Source: Tidjanibacter sp.
Lineage (GTDB): Bacteria; Bacteroidota; Bacteroidia; Bacteroidales; Rikenellaceae
Length of the DNA stretch: 45,145 nucleotides
Direction of reading: 5' to 3'
Assembly (NCBI GenBank): GCA_017390585.1
Contig: JAFPBB010000002.1
Location: 1 to 45,145, forward strand
Of the stretch, positions 1 to 7,653 are shown piece by piece; the first letter of the stretch is position 1, and each line of letters starts with the position of its first letter. Both the position numbers and the translations under genes were made by a program. The notes under the pieces are model-generated. The model saw only the letters and a list, made by a program, of their open reading frames with translations. It did no database searches and had not been told where the DNA came from.

Positions 1-348
1 GAGCGCAACTTCAACCGCGAGGAGCGTGGTGAGCGTTCGTTCAACCGCGAGGGTGGATTCAACCGCGAGGGCGGATTCAACCGTGAGCGCAACTTCAATC
101 GCGAGGAGCGCGGCGAGAGGTCGTTCAACCGCGAGGGTGGATTCAACCGCGAGCGCAACTTCAACCGCGATGAGCGCGGCGAGAGGTCGTTCAACCGCGA
201 GGGCGGATTCAGCCGTGAGCGCAATTTCAACCGCGATGAGCGCGGCGAGCGTTCGTTCAACCGCGAGGGCGGATTCAACCGCGAGCGCAGTTTCAATCGC
301 GAGGAGCGCGGTGAGCGTTCGTTCAACCGCGAGGGCGGATTCAACCGT
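1..348 (+). repeat. 66-bp in-frame tandem repeat (22-residue unit) in the pseudouridine synthase N-terminus
   Basis: Five full units start at 1, 85, 151, 217 and 283; a sixth begins at 349 and decays. An extra 18-bp piece (EGGFNR) sits between the first two at 67-84. Each unit reads roughly ERNFNREERG + ERSFNREGGFNR. Copies differ mainly at Asn/Ser and Glu/Asp positions and at third codon positions. More units may lie upstream of the window edge. Confidence 0.95.
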
Positions 349-1227
349 GAGCGCAGTTTCAATCGCGATTCCAAATTCGGCAAGAGCAACTTCGCCTCGC
401 GCGGAGAGCGCAAGCCCCGCAACAGCTCCGAGCCCAAGCCCTATGTGAACACCGCAAACCACTACACCATAGACAACTACCCCAGCTATGCCAACCCACA
501 GCAGGAGGGTGCCATCCGTCTGAATCGCTACATCTCAATGTCGGGCATCTGCTCGCGACGAGAGGCCGACGAGTACATCACCTCGGGCACCATCACCGTC
601 AATGGTGAAGTTGTGACCGAGCTCGGCACCAAGGTAATGCCCAACGATGTGGTGTGCTACAACGGCGAGCAACTCCTCAACGAGAAGAAAGTCTACATCG
701 TGATGAACAAGCCCAAAGGCTTCGTCACCACACTCGACGACCCCCACGCCGACAAGAGCGTTATGGACTTGGTGAAAAATGCTTGCACCGAGCGCATCTA
801 CCCCGTGGGCCGTTTGGACAAAAACAGCGTGGGCGTACTCCTGCTCACCAACGACGGCGACCTGGCCAAAAAGCTCACCCACCCCACCTACGAGAAGAAA
901 AAAATCTATCAGGTGAGCCTCGACAAACACCTCACCCGCGCCGATATGGAGCAGCTCATCCTCGGCATCACTCTCGAGGATGGCGACATCGCCGCCGACG
1001 ACATCTGCTACGTGGAGGACCCCAAGATGAAAAATGCTGTGGGCATCGAGATTCACTCGGGCCGCAACCGTATCGTAAGGCGTATGTTTGAGCACCTCGG
1101 CTACCACGTCGGCAAGCTCGACAGGGTCTACTTTGCAGGCCTCACCAAGCAGAAACTCAAACGTGGCGAGTGGCGTTTCCTCACCGAGAAAGAGGTGGGA
1201 ATGCTCAAATCCGGCAGCTACGAATAG
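1..1227 (+). CDS. rluB: 23S rRNA pseudouridine synthase, RsuA/RluB family, 5'-truncated, with repeat-rich N-terminal extension
   Basis: The reading frame is open from the first base, so the true start lies upstream of the window. Residues 1 to about 125 are a disordered, Arg/Asn/Phe/Glu/Gly-rich tandem repeat. From about nt 505 an S4 RNA-binding domain begins (RLNRYISMSGICSRREADEY), followed by the RsuA/RluB catalytic domain with the GRLD motif (about nt 820) that carries the catalytic Asp, then LLTNDGDLAKKLTHPTYEK. The family isomerises a uridine in large-subunit rRNA; RluB rather than RluE/RluF is an inference from the S4 domain. An N-terminal charged extension is common in Bacteroidetes homologues, but a repeat this regular stands out. 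A frame +2 reading over 26-448 is only a shadow of the repeat. A terminator follows at 1275-1319. Confidence 0.88.
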   Translation, partial: ERNFNREERGERSFNREGGFNREGGFNRERNFNREERGERSFNREGGFNRERNFNRDERGERSFNREGGFSRERNFNRDERGERSFNREGGFNRERSFNREERGERSFNREGGFNRERSFNRDSKFGKSNFASRGERKPRNSSEPKPYVNTANHYTIDNYPSYANPQQEGAIRLNRYISMSGICSRREADEYITSGTITVNGEVVTELGTKVMPNDVVCYNGEQLLNEKKVYIVMNKPKGFVTTLDDPHADKSVMDLVKNACTERIYPVGRLDKNSVGVLLLTNDGDLAKKLTHPTYEKKKIYQVSLDKHLTRADMEQLILGITLEDGDIAADDICYVEDPKMKNAVGIEIHSGRNRIVRRMFEHLGYHVGKLDRVYFAGLTKQKLKRGEWRFLTEKEVGMLKSGSYE

Positions 1228-1274
1228 AAGATATTCCTCCCCGCACACTGCGGCATAGAGAATAGCAACCTCCC

Positions 1275-1319
1275 AGAGGGATTCTTCCTTGACAATCGAT
1301 GCGGAAGAGTCCCTCTTTT
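1275..1319 (+). terminator. Rho-independent terminator after the pseudouridine synthase gene
   Basis: A 14-bp stem (1275-1288 with 1303-1316, one G-U pair) is followed by a short T run at 1316-1319. It lies between the pseudouridine synthase stop and the patatin start, only about 28 bp before that start, so some read-through is possible. Confidence 0.7.
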
Positions 1320-1347
1320 GCGTAAAAACACCCCAAAAGAAGAGAAT

Positions 1348-3561
1348 ATGAAAAGAGTTTTAATCCTTGCCGCCACCCTGCTTCTTGCGCTCCCCCTGTG
1401 GGCACAAGGCAAGGTCGACGACCCTATGGCCCCGGGACGTAAGAGCGTGGGCCTCGTACTAAGCGGCGGCGGAGCCAAAGGCGCCGCACAGTTGCGCGTC
1501 ATCAAGGCCATCGAGGAGGCCGGCATCCCCATCGACTACATCGCAGGCACCTCCATTGGCTCCATCATCGGCGGCCTCTATGCTGTGGGCTACACAATTG
1601 AGGAGATCGAGGACCTCTACACCTCGATGAATTGGTTCGACATCTTCACCGACCGACACGCACGAGACAAACAACTCTTCTCGGCCAAGCAGAAGGACGA
1701 CGCCTATATGTTTGACCTCCTGCTCTCCACCTCCGACATATCAATGCCCAGCGGCATCGTGCGCGGTGACAAATTTATGGACCAACTCAACGAGCTCCTG
1801 CTCGGCTACCAATACATCGACTCCTTCGACAACCTCCCCACCCCCTTTGCCTGTGTGTCGTATGATATGAACACCGGCAGCGAGTATGTGGCACGCGGAG
1901 GCAGTCTCTCGGCTGCCATCCGAGCAAGTATGTCGATTCCGGGCGTGTTCAAGCCGGTGAAATACAGAGATATGGTGTTGGTCGACGGCGGTGTCTACAA
2001 CAATTTTCCCATCGACGTGGTGAGGGATATGGGTGCCGAGATAGTCATCGGCGTGGACCTCTCGGACGGCATCCGCACCGACGGCGACATTGAGAATATG
2101 GTGCTCATCTTCGAGCAACTCACCACCTTCCTCGGACGCGAAAAATATGAGGCCAACAAGGCACAGTGCGACTACTACATCCACCCCGAAGTGGCCCCCT
2201 ACACCGCCGCAAGTTTCAACTCGGAGGCGGTGGATTCGCTTGTGATGCGCGGCCAAAAGGAGGCCGACCGCCACCGCGACGGACTGCAACAACTCCGCAA
2301 GACCATCGGCCTGCCCGAGGGCTACACCCCTCCCAAACGCAACCGCCACTACTCGGAGGATGCACTGCTCCGCATTGGCAACATCACCCTCCAGGGCTTC
2401 TCGCGTCAGGAACGCAACCTCATTATGCGCTACCTCAATCTCAAGCCCTACTCCACCGTCACCCGCAAGGAGTTCAATAGCAACATCGAGTCCATCCGCA
2501 ACTTGGGCGGTTTCGACTTTGTCAAATACTCCCTCTCGCACCAAGCCCCCTACGACCTGAGAATCTGGGTGGACGAGAAGCAAAACGCCTCGGTACACAT
2601 CGGTTTCCGCTTTGATTCCCAAGAGCTTGCTTCGCTGCTGCTCGGCACCGAGATGACCATCAAGGGCAACTATTTCGCGCCCAAAATTGGTCTCACCGCA
2701 CGCCTGAGCGAAAGCCCTTATGTCAATCTGCGAGCCTCCACAAACCGCATTCTGTTCGGCGAGTTTGCATTCAACTACCGCTACCAGTACAACAACTTCA
2801 CCTTCTACCGCAACGAGTCGCGCTCGCACACCTCCACGTTCGACTACCACAACCTCGCCCTGCGGTTCTCGGACATCTACCTCCGCAATTTCAACATCAA
2901 CACGGGCGTCGAGGCCGACTTCTTCAACTTCAGCGAGACCTTCTACGAGGGCGGAAAGGTGGAGGTTGAGCCGGAGGCCTACATCAACTACAACATCTCC
3001 ACACACTACGACAACCTCAACGACATCTACATCCCCACGCGAGGTTGGTCGCTCGATATGGCCTACACGCTCCACACCAACAACGGCATCGAGGTCCACG
3101 ACCACGTTCCCTTTGTGGCTATGCAATATAAAGTCACGGGAGCCCTATCGCTGAGCGACTCCTTCGCCTTCGTTCCCTCGCTATACGGACGCACGCTCAT
3201 CGGTATGGAGCCCACCTACCCCTACTACAACTGCATCGGAGGCATCATTCCCGGGCGCTATATGCCCCAGCAGATGCCATTCGTGGGCATCCAAAACATC
3301 GAGCTTGCCGACCACTCCGTGATGATTGGCGCGATAGAGAGCAGGCTCCGCATTCAGGGCAACCACTATCTCTCGGCCATAGTCAATGTGTTGACTCAGG
3401 ACGACGACTTCAGGCGTATGTTCCTCTTTGGCAACACCACCACAGGCTTCGGTCTAAAGTACACCTACCACACCTCGCTCGGCCCTCTCACCGTGCTCGC
3501 CAGCGGCACCAATCGCAACCCTCTGGGTGGTGTCTACGTCAGCTTCGGCAAGAATTTTTAG
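1348..3561 (+). CDS. Patatin-like phospholipase with C-terminal outer-membrane barrel region
   Basis: 737 residues. The ATG at 1348 is chosen because it begins a clean signal peptide ending in PLWAQ; the frame is open slightly upstream but without a signal. The N-terminal half has the full patatin set: oxyanion loop GGGAKG (about residues 40-45), nucleophile elbow GTSIG (Ser about 69) and the catalytic Asp in DGGVYNNFP (about 213). These make a Ser-Asp acyl hydrolase. Residues from about 330 look like a POTRA-type segment (RIGNITLQGFSRQERN), and the C-terminal 350 residues are rich in alternating aromatic strands and end in Phe, as in BamA/TamA-type barrels. This matches the PlpD-like arrangement in which the barrel carries the lipase to the cell surface. 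The exact lipid substrate is unknown. It is transcribed alone between two terminators. Confidence 0.87.
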   Translation: MKRVLILAATLLLALPLWAQGKVDDPMAPGRKSVGLVLSGGGAKGAAQLRVIKAIEEAGIPIDYIAGTSIGSIIGGLYAVGYTIEEIEDLYTSMNWFDIFTDRHARDKQLFSAKQKDDAYMFDLLLSTSDISMPSGIVRGDKFMDQLNELLLGYQYIDSFDNLPTPFACVSYDMNTGSEYVARGGSLSAAIRASMSIPGVFKPVKYRDMVLVDGGVYNNFPIDVVRDMGAEIVIGVDLSDGIRTDGDIENMVLIFEQLTTFLGREKYEANKAQCDYYIHPEVAPYTAASFNSEAVDSLVMRGQKEADRHRDGLQQLRKTIGLPEGYTPPKRNRHYSEDALLRIGNITLQGFSRQERNLIMRYLNLKPYSTVTRKEFNSNIESIRNLGGFDFVKYSLSHQAPYDLRIWVDEKQNASVHIGFRFDSQELASLLLGTEMTIKGNYFAPKIGLTARLSESPYVNLRASTNRILFGEFAFNYRYQYNNFTFYRNESRSHTSTFDYHNLALRFSDIYLRNFNINTGVEADFFNFSETFYEGGKVEVEPEAYINYNISTHYDNLNDIYIPTRGWSLDMAYTLHTNNGIEVHDHVPFVAMQYKVTGALSLSDSFAFVPSLYGRTLIGMEPTYPYYNCIGGIIPGRYMPQQMPFVGIQNIELADHSVMIGAIESRLRIQGNHYLSAIVNVLTQDDDFRRMFLFGNTTTGFGLKYTYHTSLGPLTVLASGTNRNPLGGVYVSFGKNF

Positions 3562-3587
3562 CCCCACTCGGGGAGAATAGATAAAGT

Positions 3588-3625
3588 AACGGGGTGGTCT
3601 TTCTGCTACGAAAGACCACCCCGTT
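3588..3625. terminator. Bidirectional terminator between convergent patatin and RNA methyltransferase genes
   Basis: A perfect 16-bp stem (3588-3603 with 3610-3625) and a 6-nt loop lie between the two convergent stops at 3561 and 3645. There is no long T run on either side, but the AAC/GTT ends give short U tracts in both directions. Confidence 0.8.
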
Positions 3626-3644
3626 TGTCATATCGCAAATGGAG

Positions 3645-4175
3645 CTACTTGCCCATTCCTCGGAAGAAGTGCCAGAGCACCACGCCGCCCGTAACGGCCA
3701 CATTGAGAGAATGTTTGGTGCCCACCTGCGGAATCTCGAGCGCCATATCGCACAGGTCCACAACCCTCTGGTCCACACCTTCTACCTCGTTGCCAAATAC
3801 GAGCGCATACTTCACCCCCTCCTCGGCCACAAAGTCGCCCAGCGACACAGAGTCGGAGACCTGCTCCACAGCCACAATCCTATATCCCTCCGCGCGGAGA
3901 GTCTCCACAGCCTCGAGGGTGGATTCGAATCCGCGCCACGCAACGGTGAGTTCGGCACCGAGGGCCGTCTTGTGAATCTCCTTCTGGGGAGGACGAGCCG
4001 TGATGCCACAGAGGACAATCTCCCCCACTCCAAAGGCATCTGCAGTGCGGAAAAAAGCTCCCACATTACCCGCCGAGCGGACATTGTCGAGCACCGCCGC
4101 AACGGGCAATTTTATCATAGCCCTGAACTCCTCCACGGAGAGTCGGCCCATCTGTTGTTGGGTGAGTTTTTGCAT
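3645..4175 (-). CDS. TrmH/SpoU-family RNA 2'-O-methyltransferase
   Basis: 176 residues with the three SpoU (SPOUT knot) motifs in order: LDNVRSAGNVGAFFRTADAF near residue 30 with the catalytic Asn/Arg, LVFGNEVEGVD near residue 125, and IPQVGTKHSLNVAVTGGVV near residue 150, which forms the SAM knot. It lacks the N-terminal L30e-like domain of RlmB-type enzymes, so it is a minimal, TrmH/TrmL-like protein that probably acts on tRNA; the target is inference. The gene follows the MFS transporter with a 10-bp gap and so is the second gene of a two-gene minus-strand operon. Confidence 0.88.
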   Translation of the reverse strand: MQKLTQQQMGRLSVEEFRAMIKLPVAAVLDNVRSAGNVGAFFRTADAFGVGEIVLCGITARPPQKEIHKTALGAELTVAWRGFESTLEAVETLRAEGYRIVAVEQVSDSVSLGDFVAEEGVKYALVFGNEVEGVDQRVVDLCDMALEIPQVGTKHSLNVAVTGGVVLWHFFRGMGK

Positions 4176-4185
4176 AGCGGCGAAG

Positions 4186-5562
4186 TTATTGGGCGGATTG
4201 TTTCTTTTGGTCGAGCCTCCTGACCACTCTCTGGTAGATTACCAACGCAACAGCTGCCACAGCGGCAATAGCAGCGAAGTAGTACCAGATGTAGTGGGCA
4301 TTGGCCGAGGCAGCCAACCACTCCTCGTGGGTGGCAAATCGTGCGGGATCGGGACAATACTTATCGAGCAGCCAACCCGACATTGCAAAGCCAATGAGGG
4401 TCGACACAAACGACTCCAACTGCGCGAAACCCAAGTACATACCCTCCTCACCCTTGGGAGCCTGGAGCGAGAAGTACTCCAGGTAGCGGGGAGAGATGAG
4501 TGCCTCGGCAAGAGCCTGCACGCAGATGCCGCAGAGCATCATAAACACCACGGGATGGAGTCCCAAAACGGGTGCAGAAAGCAGGTGTCCCGACGACATA
4601 ATGAGCGCCGAAATGGGGATGATGCACATACCACACATCATCGAGAAGAGCGCCGTACGTTTGGAGAGCATTCGGGTGAGTCCATTGACGGTGAGAATCA
4701 CAATCAGGGGGTTGAGCATCGTGTACCAACCGATGGTGCTTGCCTCACCCGCCAAGCGGATGACATACTTGGGCATAGTGGCATAGAGCTGGTAGTAGAC
4801 TGTCCAGAAGCCGCTGGCAATCAGAATCAACGCCACCAAGCGTCCATTCTTGCAGAGTTTGCCGAAGGAGCGGAAAATGCTACCCATACTCTTCGACCTA
4901 TCGGGCTGGGCGTTGTCACTGCGGTAGAAGATGAAGATGGCCACCAGAGCCAAGAGGGTCATCACCACCGAGAACCAATTGAGGTAGATGAGGCCGCTGT
5001 CGCCCATACCCCTACGCAGAGGGTCGACGATGAATTTGCCCGAGAAGGAACCGATGTTGATCATCGCATAGAAGATTGCAAATCCCTGTGCGCGATTCTT
5101 CTCGTCGGTCTCCTTGGCCACACTACCACTGATGATGCCCTTGATGAAGGAGCCTCCAATGACAAGGATAACCAAAATGGGGACAATCAGGTAGCGGTAG
5201 CCACTCGTGGAGAGCCCCGTGAAAACGGTCTTCTCGCCATACTCCACCAGACCTGCCGCATCCAATCCCGTGGGAAGCAGAGCCAGGCCCGCATAGCCCA
5301 CCGTCAGGAGCGCAAAAGCAAGGAGCATAGCCTTGCGGAAACCGATGCGGTCTGCATAGGCTCCCGTGAAGGGAGGAAGAAAATAGAGCAACGAGGCATA
5401 GAGTCCGCTGATGACACCCGCCTCGATATCCGAGAAACCGAGGATGTTGCTCAGGTAGAGCGTGATGACCACAAAGACGCCATAGTAGGCTGCCCTCTCG
5501 AACATCTCCGCCATATTGGCCACCCAAAAGGCCTTGCTGAATTTGGTTTTCTGTTTCATCAT
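4186..5562 (-). CDS. MFS transporter, POT/PTR-like
   Basis: 458 residues with about 12 hydrophobic segments and an inner-membrane topology. The N-terminal EMFERAAYYGVFV and the internal FAIFYAMINIGSFSGKF resemble the signature regions of proton-dependent oligopeptide transporters, and GAYADRIGFRKAM is the loop 2-3 MFS signature. The substrate cannot be read from the sequence; di- or tripeptide/H+ symport is the best family guess. Two adjacent ATG codons (5562 and 5559) are both possible starts. It leads the operon with the SpoU methyltransferase; a likely -7 box lies at 5628-5635. Confidence 0.8.
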   Translation of the reverse strand: MMKQKTKFSKAFWVANMAEMFERAAYYGVFVVITLYLSNILGFSDIEAGVISGLYASLLYFLPPFTGAYADRIGFRKAMLLAFALLTVGYAGLALLPTGLDAAGLVEYGEKTVFTGLSTSGYRYLIVPILVILVIGGSFIKGIISGSVAKETDEKNRAQGFAIFYAMINIGSFSGKFIVDPLRRGMGDSGLIYLNWFSVVMTLLALVAIFIFYRSDNAQPDRSKSMGSIFRSFGKLCKNGRLVALILIASGFWTVYYQLYATMPKYVIRLAGEASTIGWYTMLNPLIVILTVNGLTRMLSKRTALFSMMCGMCIIPISALIMSSGHLLSAPVLGLHPVVFMMLCGICVQALAEALISPRYLEYFSLQAPKGEEGMYLGFAQLESFVSTLIGFAMSGWLLDKYCPDPARFATHEEWLAASANAHYIWYYFAAIAAVAAVALVIYQRVVRRLDQKKQSAQ

Positions 5563-5627
5563 TTACTGTTGTTTTTGGTCGAAAACTTCTCTATCGTCTA
5601 CATTTCGGCAGTTGGGGGGGCAGCCTG

Positions 5628-5635
5628 CAAATCTA
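5628..5635 (-). promoter_or_regulatory. Candidate -7 box for the MFS transporter operon
   Basis: On the minus strand the sequence is TAGATTTG, matching the Bacteroidetes TAnnTTTG box. It lies about 65 bp upstream of the transporter start and just downstream of the arcC terminator. A TTG at the proper -33 distance is not evident. Confidence 0.45.
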
Positions 5636-5659
5636 CTCCAAGCCCCCAACCGACAGTCG

Positions 5660-5691
5660 AAAAAAAAGCCGGCAGCAGGGGGTGCGCCGGC
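5660..5691 (-). terminator. Rho-independent terminator of the cobB-arcC operon
   Basis: On the minus strand GCCGGC, a 12-nt loop and a second GCCGGC are followed by eight T residues (5660-5667). It starts 8 bp after the arcC stop. Confidence 0.9.
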
Positions 5692-5699
5692 AATAGAAC

Positions 5700-6638
5700 T
5701 TATTTCACAATGCGGGTGCCACAGCTGGGATTACCCAACTCAGCAGCATCGGTGATGATGCACTCGCCACCGCAGTTCTCCACAAAGTGGACCGCAGCCC
5801 TAATCTTGGGAGCCATCGAACCCTCAGCGAAGTGACCCTCGGCGAGATACTGCTTGGCCTCTGCCACAGTGATGCGGTCGAGTCTCTTCTCCTGGGGAGT
5901 GTTGAAGTGGAGGCACACTTTTGCCACGTCGGTGAGGATGTAGAACTCATCGGCACCCACAGCCACAGCGGTGGTAGCCAGCGCAAGGTCCTTGTCGATC
6001 ACAGCCTCGAGGCCCTCCCACTTGCCATTCCTATTCACCACAGCCACGCCGCCACCACCAACGGTGACAACCACATTACCCGCATCGGCCAACACCTTTG
6101 CCAACTCCACATTGTGGACAGCGAGGGGCTTGGGCGAAGCCACAACCTTACGCCATCCGCGGCCCTTGGGGTCGCAATGGTAGGTCTCACCCTTCTTCTC
6201 GGCAAGTTCGCGTGCCTGCTCCTCGGTGTAGTAGGGACCGATGGGCTTGGTGGGGTTGCTGAAGGCGGGGTCGTTTGCGTCCACCACCACCTGCGAGAGC
6301 AGCGTCACAACGCCACGCTCAATGCCCTTCTCGGCCATCATATTCCTCATTCCACACTCAATCATATAGCCCAGCGAGCCCTGGGTCTCTGCCACGCAGA
6401 AGTCGAGAGGCATAGCCTCCACGTCGAACATCTGTCGACCAGCCTCGTGCTGGAGCAAGACGTTGCCCACCTGGGGGCCGTTGCCGTGGCCGATAATCAT
6501 TCGTGCGCCCGAAGCAGCCATAGTCTCGAGAGTGGAGCAAATCTGTGCAACATTCTCTTTCTGAGCCTTATAGTCCACGCCGCCTCCTTTGCGAAGGAGT
6601 GCGTTGCCACCAAAGGCTATAACAACAAGTTTTTCCAT
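5700..6638 (-). CDS. arcC: Carbamate kinase
   Basis: 312 residues, the usual family length. It catalyses carbamoyl phosphate + ADP = carbamate + ATP in the cytoplasm and belongs to the amino acid kinase fold. Diagnostic stretches are VIAFGGNALLRKGG at the N-terminus, MIIGHGNGPQVGNVLLQHEA (about 48-67), the VVTVGGGGVAVV loop and the C-terminal GSMAPKIRAAVHFVENCGG. Ornithine carbamoyltransferase and arginine deiminase are not next to it, so a complete arginine deiminase pathway is not shown here. It lies 24 bp downstream of the sirtuin gene and ends in a strong terminator. Confidence 0.95.
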   Translation of the reverse strand: MEKLVVIAFGGNALLRKGGGVDYKAQKENVAQICSTLETMAASGARMIIGHGNGPQVGNVLLQHEAGRQMFDVEAMPLDFCVAETQGSLGYMIECGMRNMMAEKGIERGVVTLLSQVVVDANDPAFSNPTKPIGPYYTEEQARELAEKKGETYHCDPKGRGWRKVVASPKPLAVHNVELAKVLADAGNVVVTVGGGGVAVVNRNGKWEGLEAVIDKDLALATTAVAVGADEFYILTDVAKVCLHFNTPQEKRLDRITVAEAKQYLAEGHFAEGSMAPKIRAAVHFVENCGGECIITDAAELGNPSCGTRIVK

Positions 6639-6662
6639 TTCGATAGTGTTATTTTAGGTTTT

Positions 6663-7367
6663 TTATTTGTATTCTTCAATCAATCGTGCCACCAATTCGG
6701 GGACACCCTCGGCAGCCCTCTTGGGCACATACTCCCTGAGGTTGCGGATGCCGTGGCCTGCAGGCAGGTGGGGATCGACGAGGTAGACGGGCACCTCGGG
6801 CCTCACATAGCGCACCAGCGACGCCGCAGGGTAGACCGCCAGCGACGAGCCCACAACCATCATCACATCTGCCGTGGAGGCAATGCGCGCAGCCTCATCG
6901 AACATTGGCACCGACTCGCCGAAAAAGACAATGTGTGGACGGAGCAATGCGCCATCCGAAGCACGCTCATCGAGCCTCTGCTCCCACCCCTCGATGGGGA
7001 CAATCAACTCGGGATTGCGCTCGCTACGCAACTTCATCACCTCGCCGTGGAGATGCAACACACGGGAGGAGCCGGCCCTCTCGTGGAGGTTGTCGATGTT
7101 CTGAGTCACCACCCTCACGTCGAAATGCTCCTCGAGCTGGGCGATGGCATAGTGTGCCGCATTTGGTTCTTTGGCAAGCACCTCGCGTCGGCGCATATTG
7201 TAGAACTCCACAACTCCGGCACGGTTGCGCGCCAGTGCCTCGGGCGTGCACACATCCTCGATGCGGTAGTTGGCCCAGAGTCCGTCGCTATCTCGAAAGG
7301 TGGCGATGCCGCTGTCGGCGCTCACTCCTGCGCCCGTAAAAACCACTATGCGTCTCTTCTCACTCAT
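6663..7367 (-). CDS. cobB: Sir2-family NAD-dependent protein deacylase (sirtuin)
   Basis: 234 residues. It has the NAD-binding GAGVSADSGIATFRD loop, TQNIDNLHERAG with the catalytic His in LHLHGE, and VVGSSLAVYPAA. FYNMRRRE carries the Tyr-x-x-Arg pair that in E. coli CobB and SIRT5 binds acidic acyl groups, so desuccinylase or demalonylase activity is plausible. Only one Cys (in DVCTPEA) occurs in the whole protein, so the four-Cys zinc site of most sirtuins is missing; the LRSERNPELIVPIEGW stretch occupies that place. It is the first gene of the operon with arcC, driven by a well-formed promoter at 7399-7429. Confidence 0.93.
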   Translation of the reverse strand: MSEKRRIVVFTGAGVSADSGIATFRDSDGLWANYRIEDVCTPEALARNRAGVVEFYNMRRREVLAKEPNAAHYAIAQLEEHFDVRVVTQNIDNLHERAGSSRVLHLHGEVMKLRSERNPELIVPIEGWEQRLDERASDGALLRPHIVFFGESVPMFDEAARIASTADVMMVVGSSLAVYPAASLVRYVRPEVPVYLVDPHLPAGHGIRNLREYVPKRAAEGVPELVARLIEEYK

Positions 7368-7398
7368 ACTGTTCCTTCCTCCGATTTTGGGAAAAGTG

Positions 7399-7429
7399 CA
7401 AAGGTAAAATTAATAGTTGAAATTCGCAA
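7399..7429 (-). promoter_or_regulatory. Promoter of cobB-arcC
   Basis: On the minus strand TTG (7427-7429), a 20-bp spacer and TACCTTTG (7399-7406) match the Bacteroidetes housekeeping promoter. The start codon is 31 bp beyond the -7 box. Confidence 0.8.
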
Positions 7430-7430
7430 T

Positions 7431-7441
7431 ACCCAATGGGT
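7431..7441. promoter_or_regulatory. 11-bp palindrome ACCCAATGGGT, possible operator
   Basis: Five-base arms flank a central A. It touches the cobB -33 box and is 59 bp upstream of the GH28 -33 box. The reverse complement of the same 11-mer occurs at 9359-9369 after GH28. A regulatory role is inference from position and repetition only. Confidence 0.35.
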
Positions 7442-7500
7442 GAAATCGACTATTACAGAGAAAAATCCTCCCAACGGGAGAGAAGAAATAGTGATAGTAC

Positions 7501-7531
7501 TTTGCAATTTCGAATACAAAGAATATCTTTG
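7501..7531 (+). promoter_or_regulatory. Promoter of the pectin enzyme genes
   Basis: TTTG (7501-7504), a 19-bp spacer and TATCTTTG (7524-7531) match both halves of the Bacteroidetes promoter. The GH28 start is about 120 bp downstream, leaving a long leader. Confidence 0.8.
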
Positions 7532-7653
7532 TATGTTGGGGAGTTTGTACCGAACGCAGGTGCGAAAAAATGTCACGCTTTTCCACTCTTTACGATTCAA
7601 ATCCCCACTATCCCCGAAAAGCGCAGAAATCAAAAACAAAAAAACATAGAGCT

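Noticed and set aside
26..448. 140-codon Ser/Thr/Ala/Arg-rich open frame on the plus strand
   Set aside because: It is the +2 frame of the 66-bp repeat that encodes the pseudouridine synthase N-terminus; the +1 frame continues into the S4 domain.
4000..5835. 611-codon plus-strand frame opposite the MFS transporter
   Set aside because: Composition is His/Glu/Arg-rich with no domain; the antisense frame encodes a clear 12-helix transporter.
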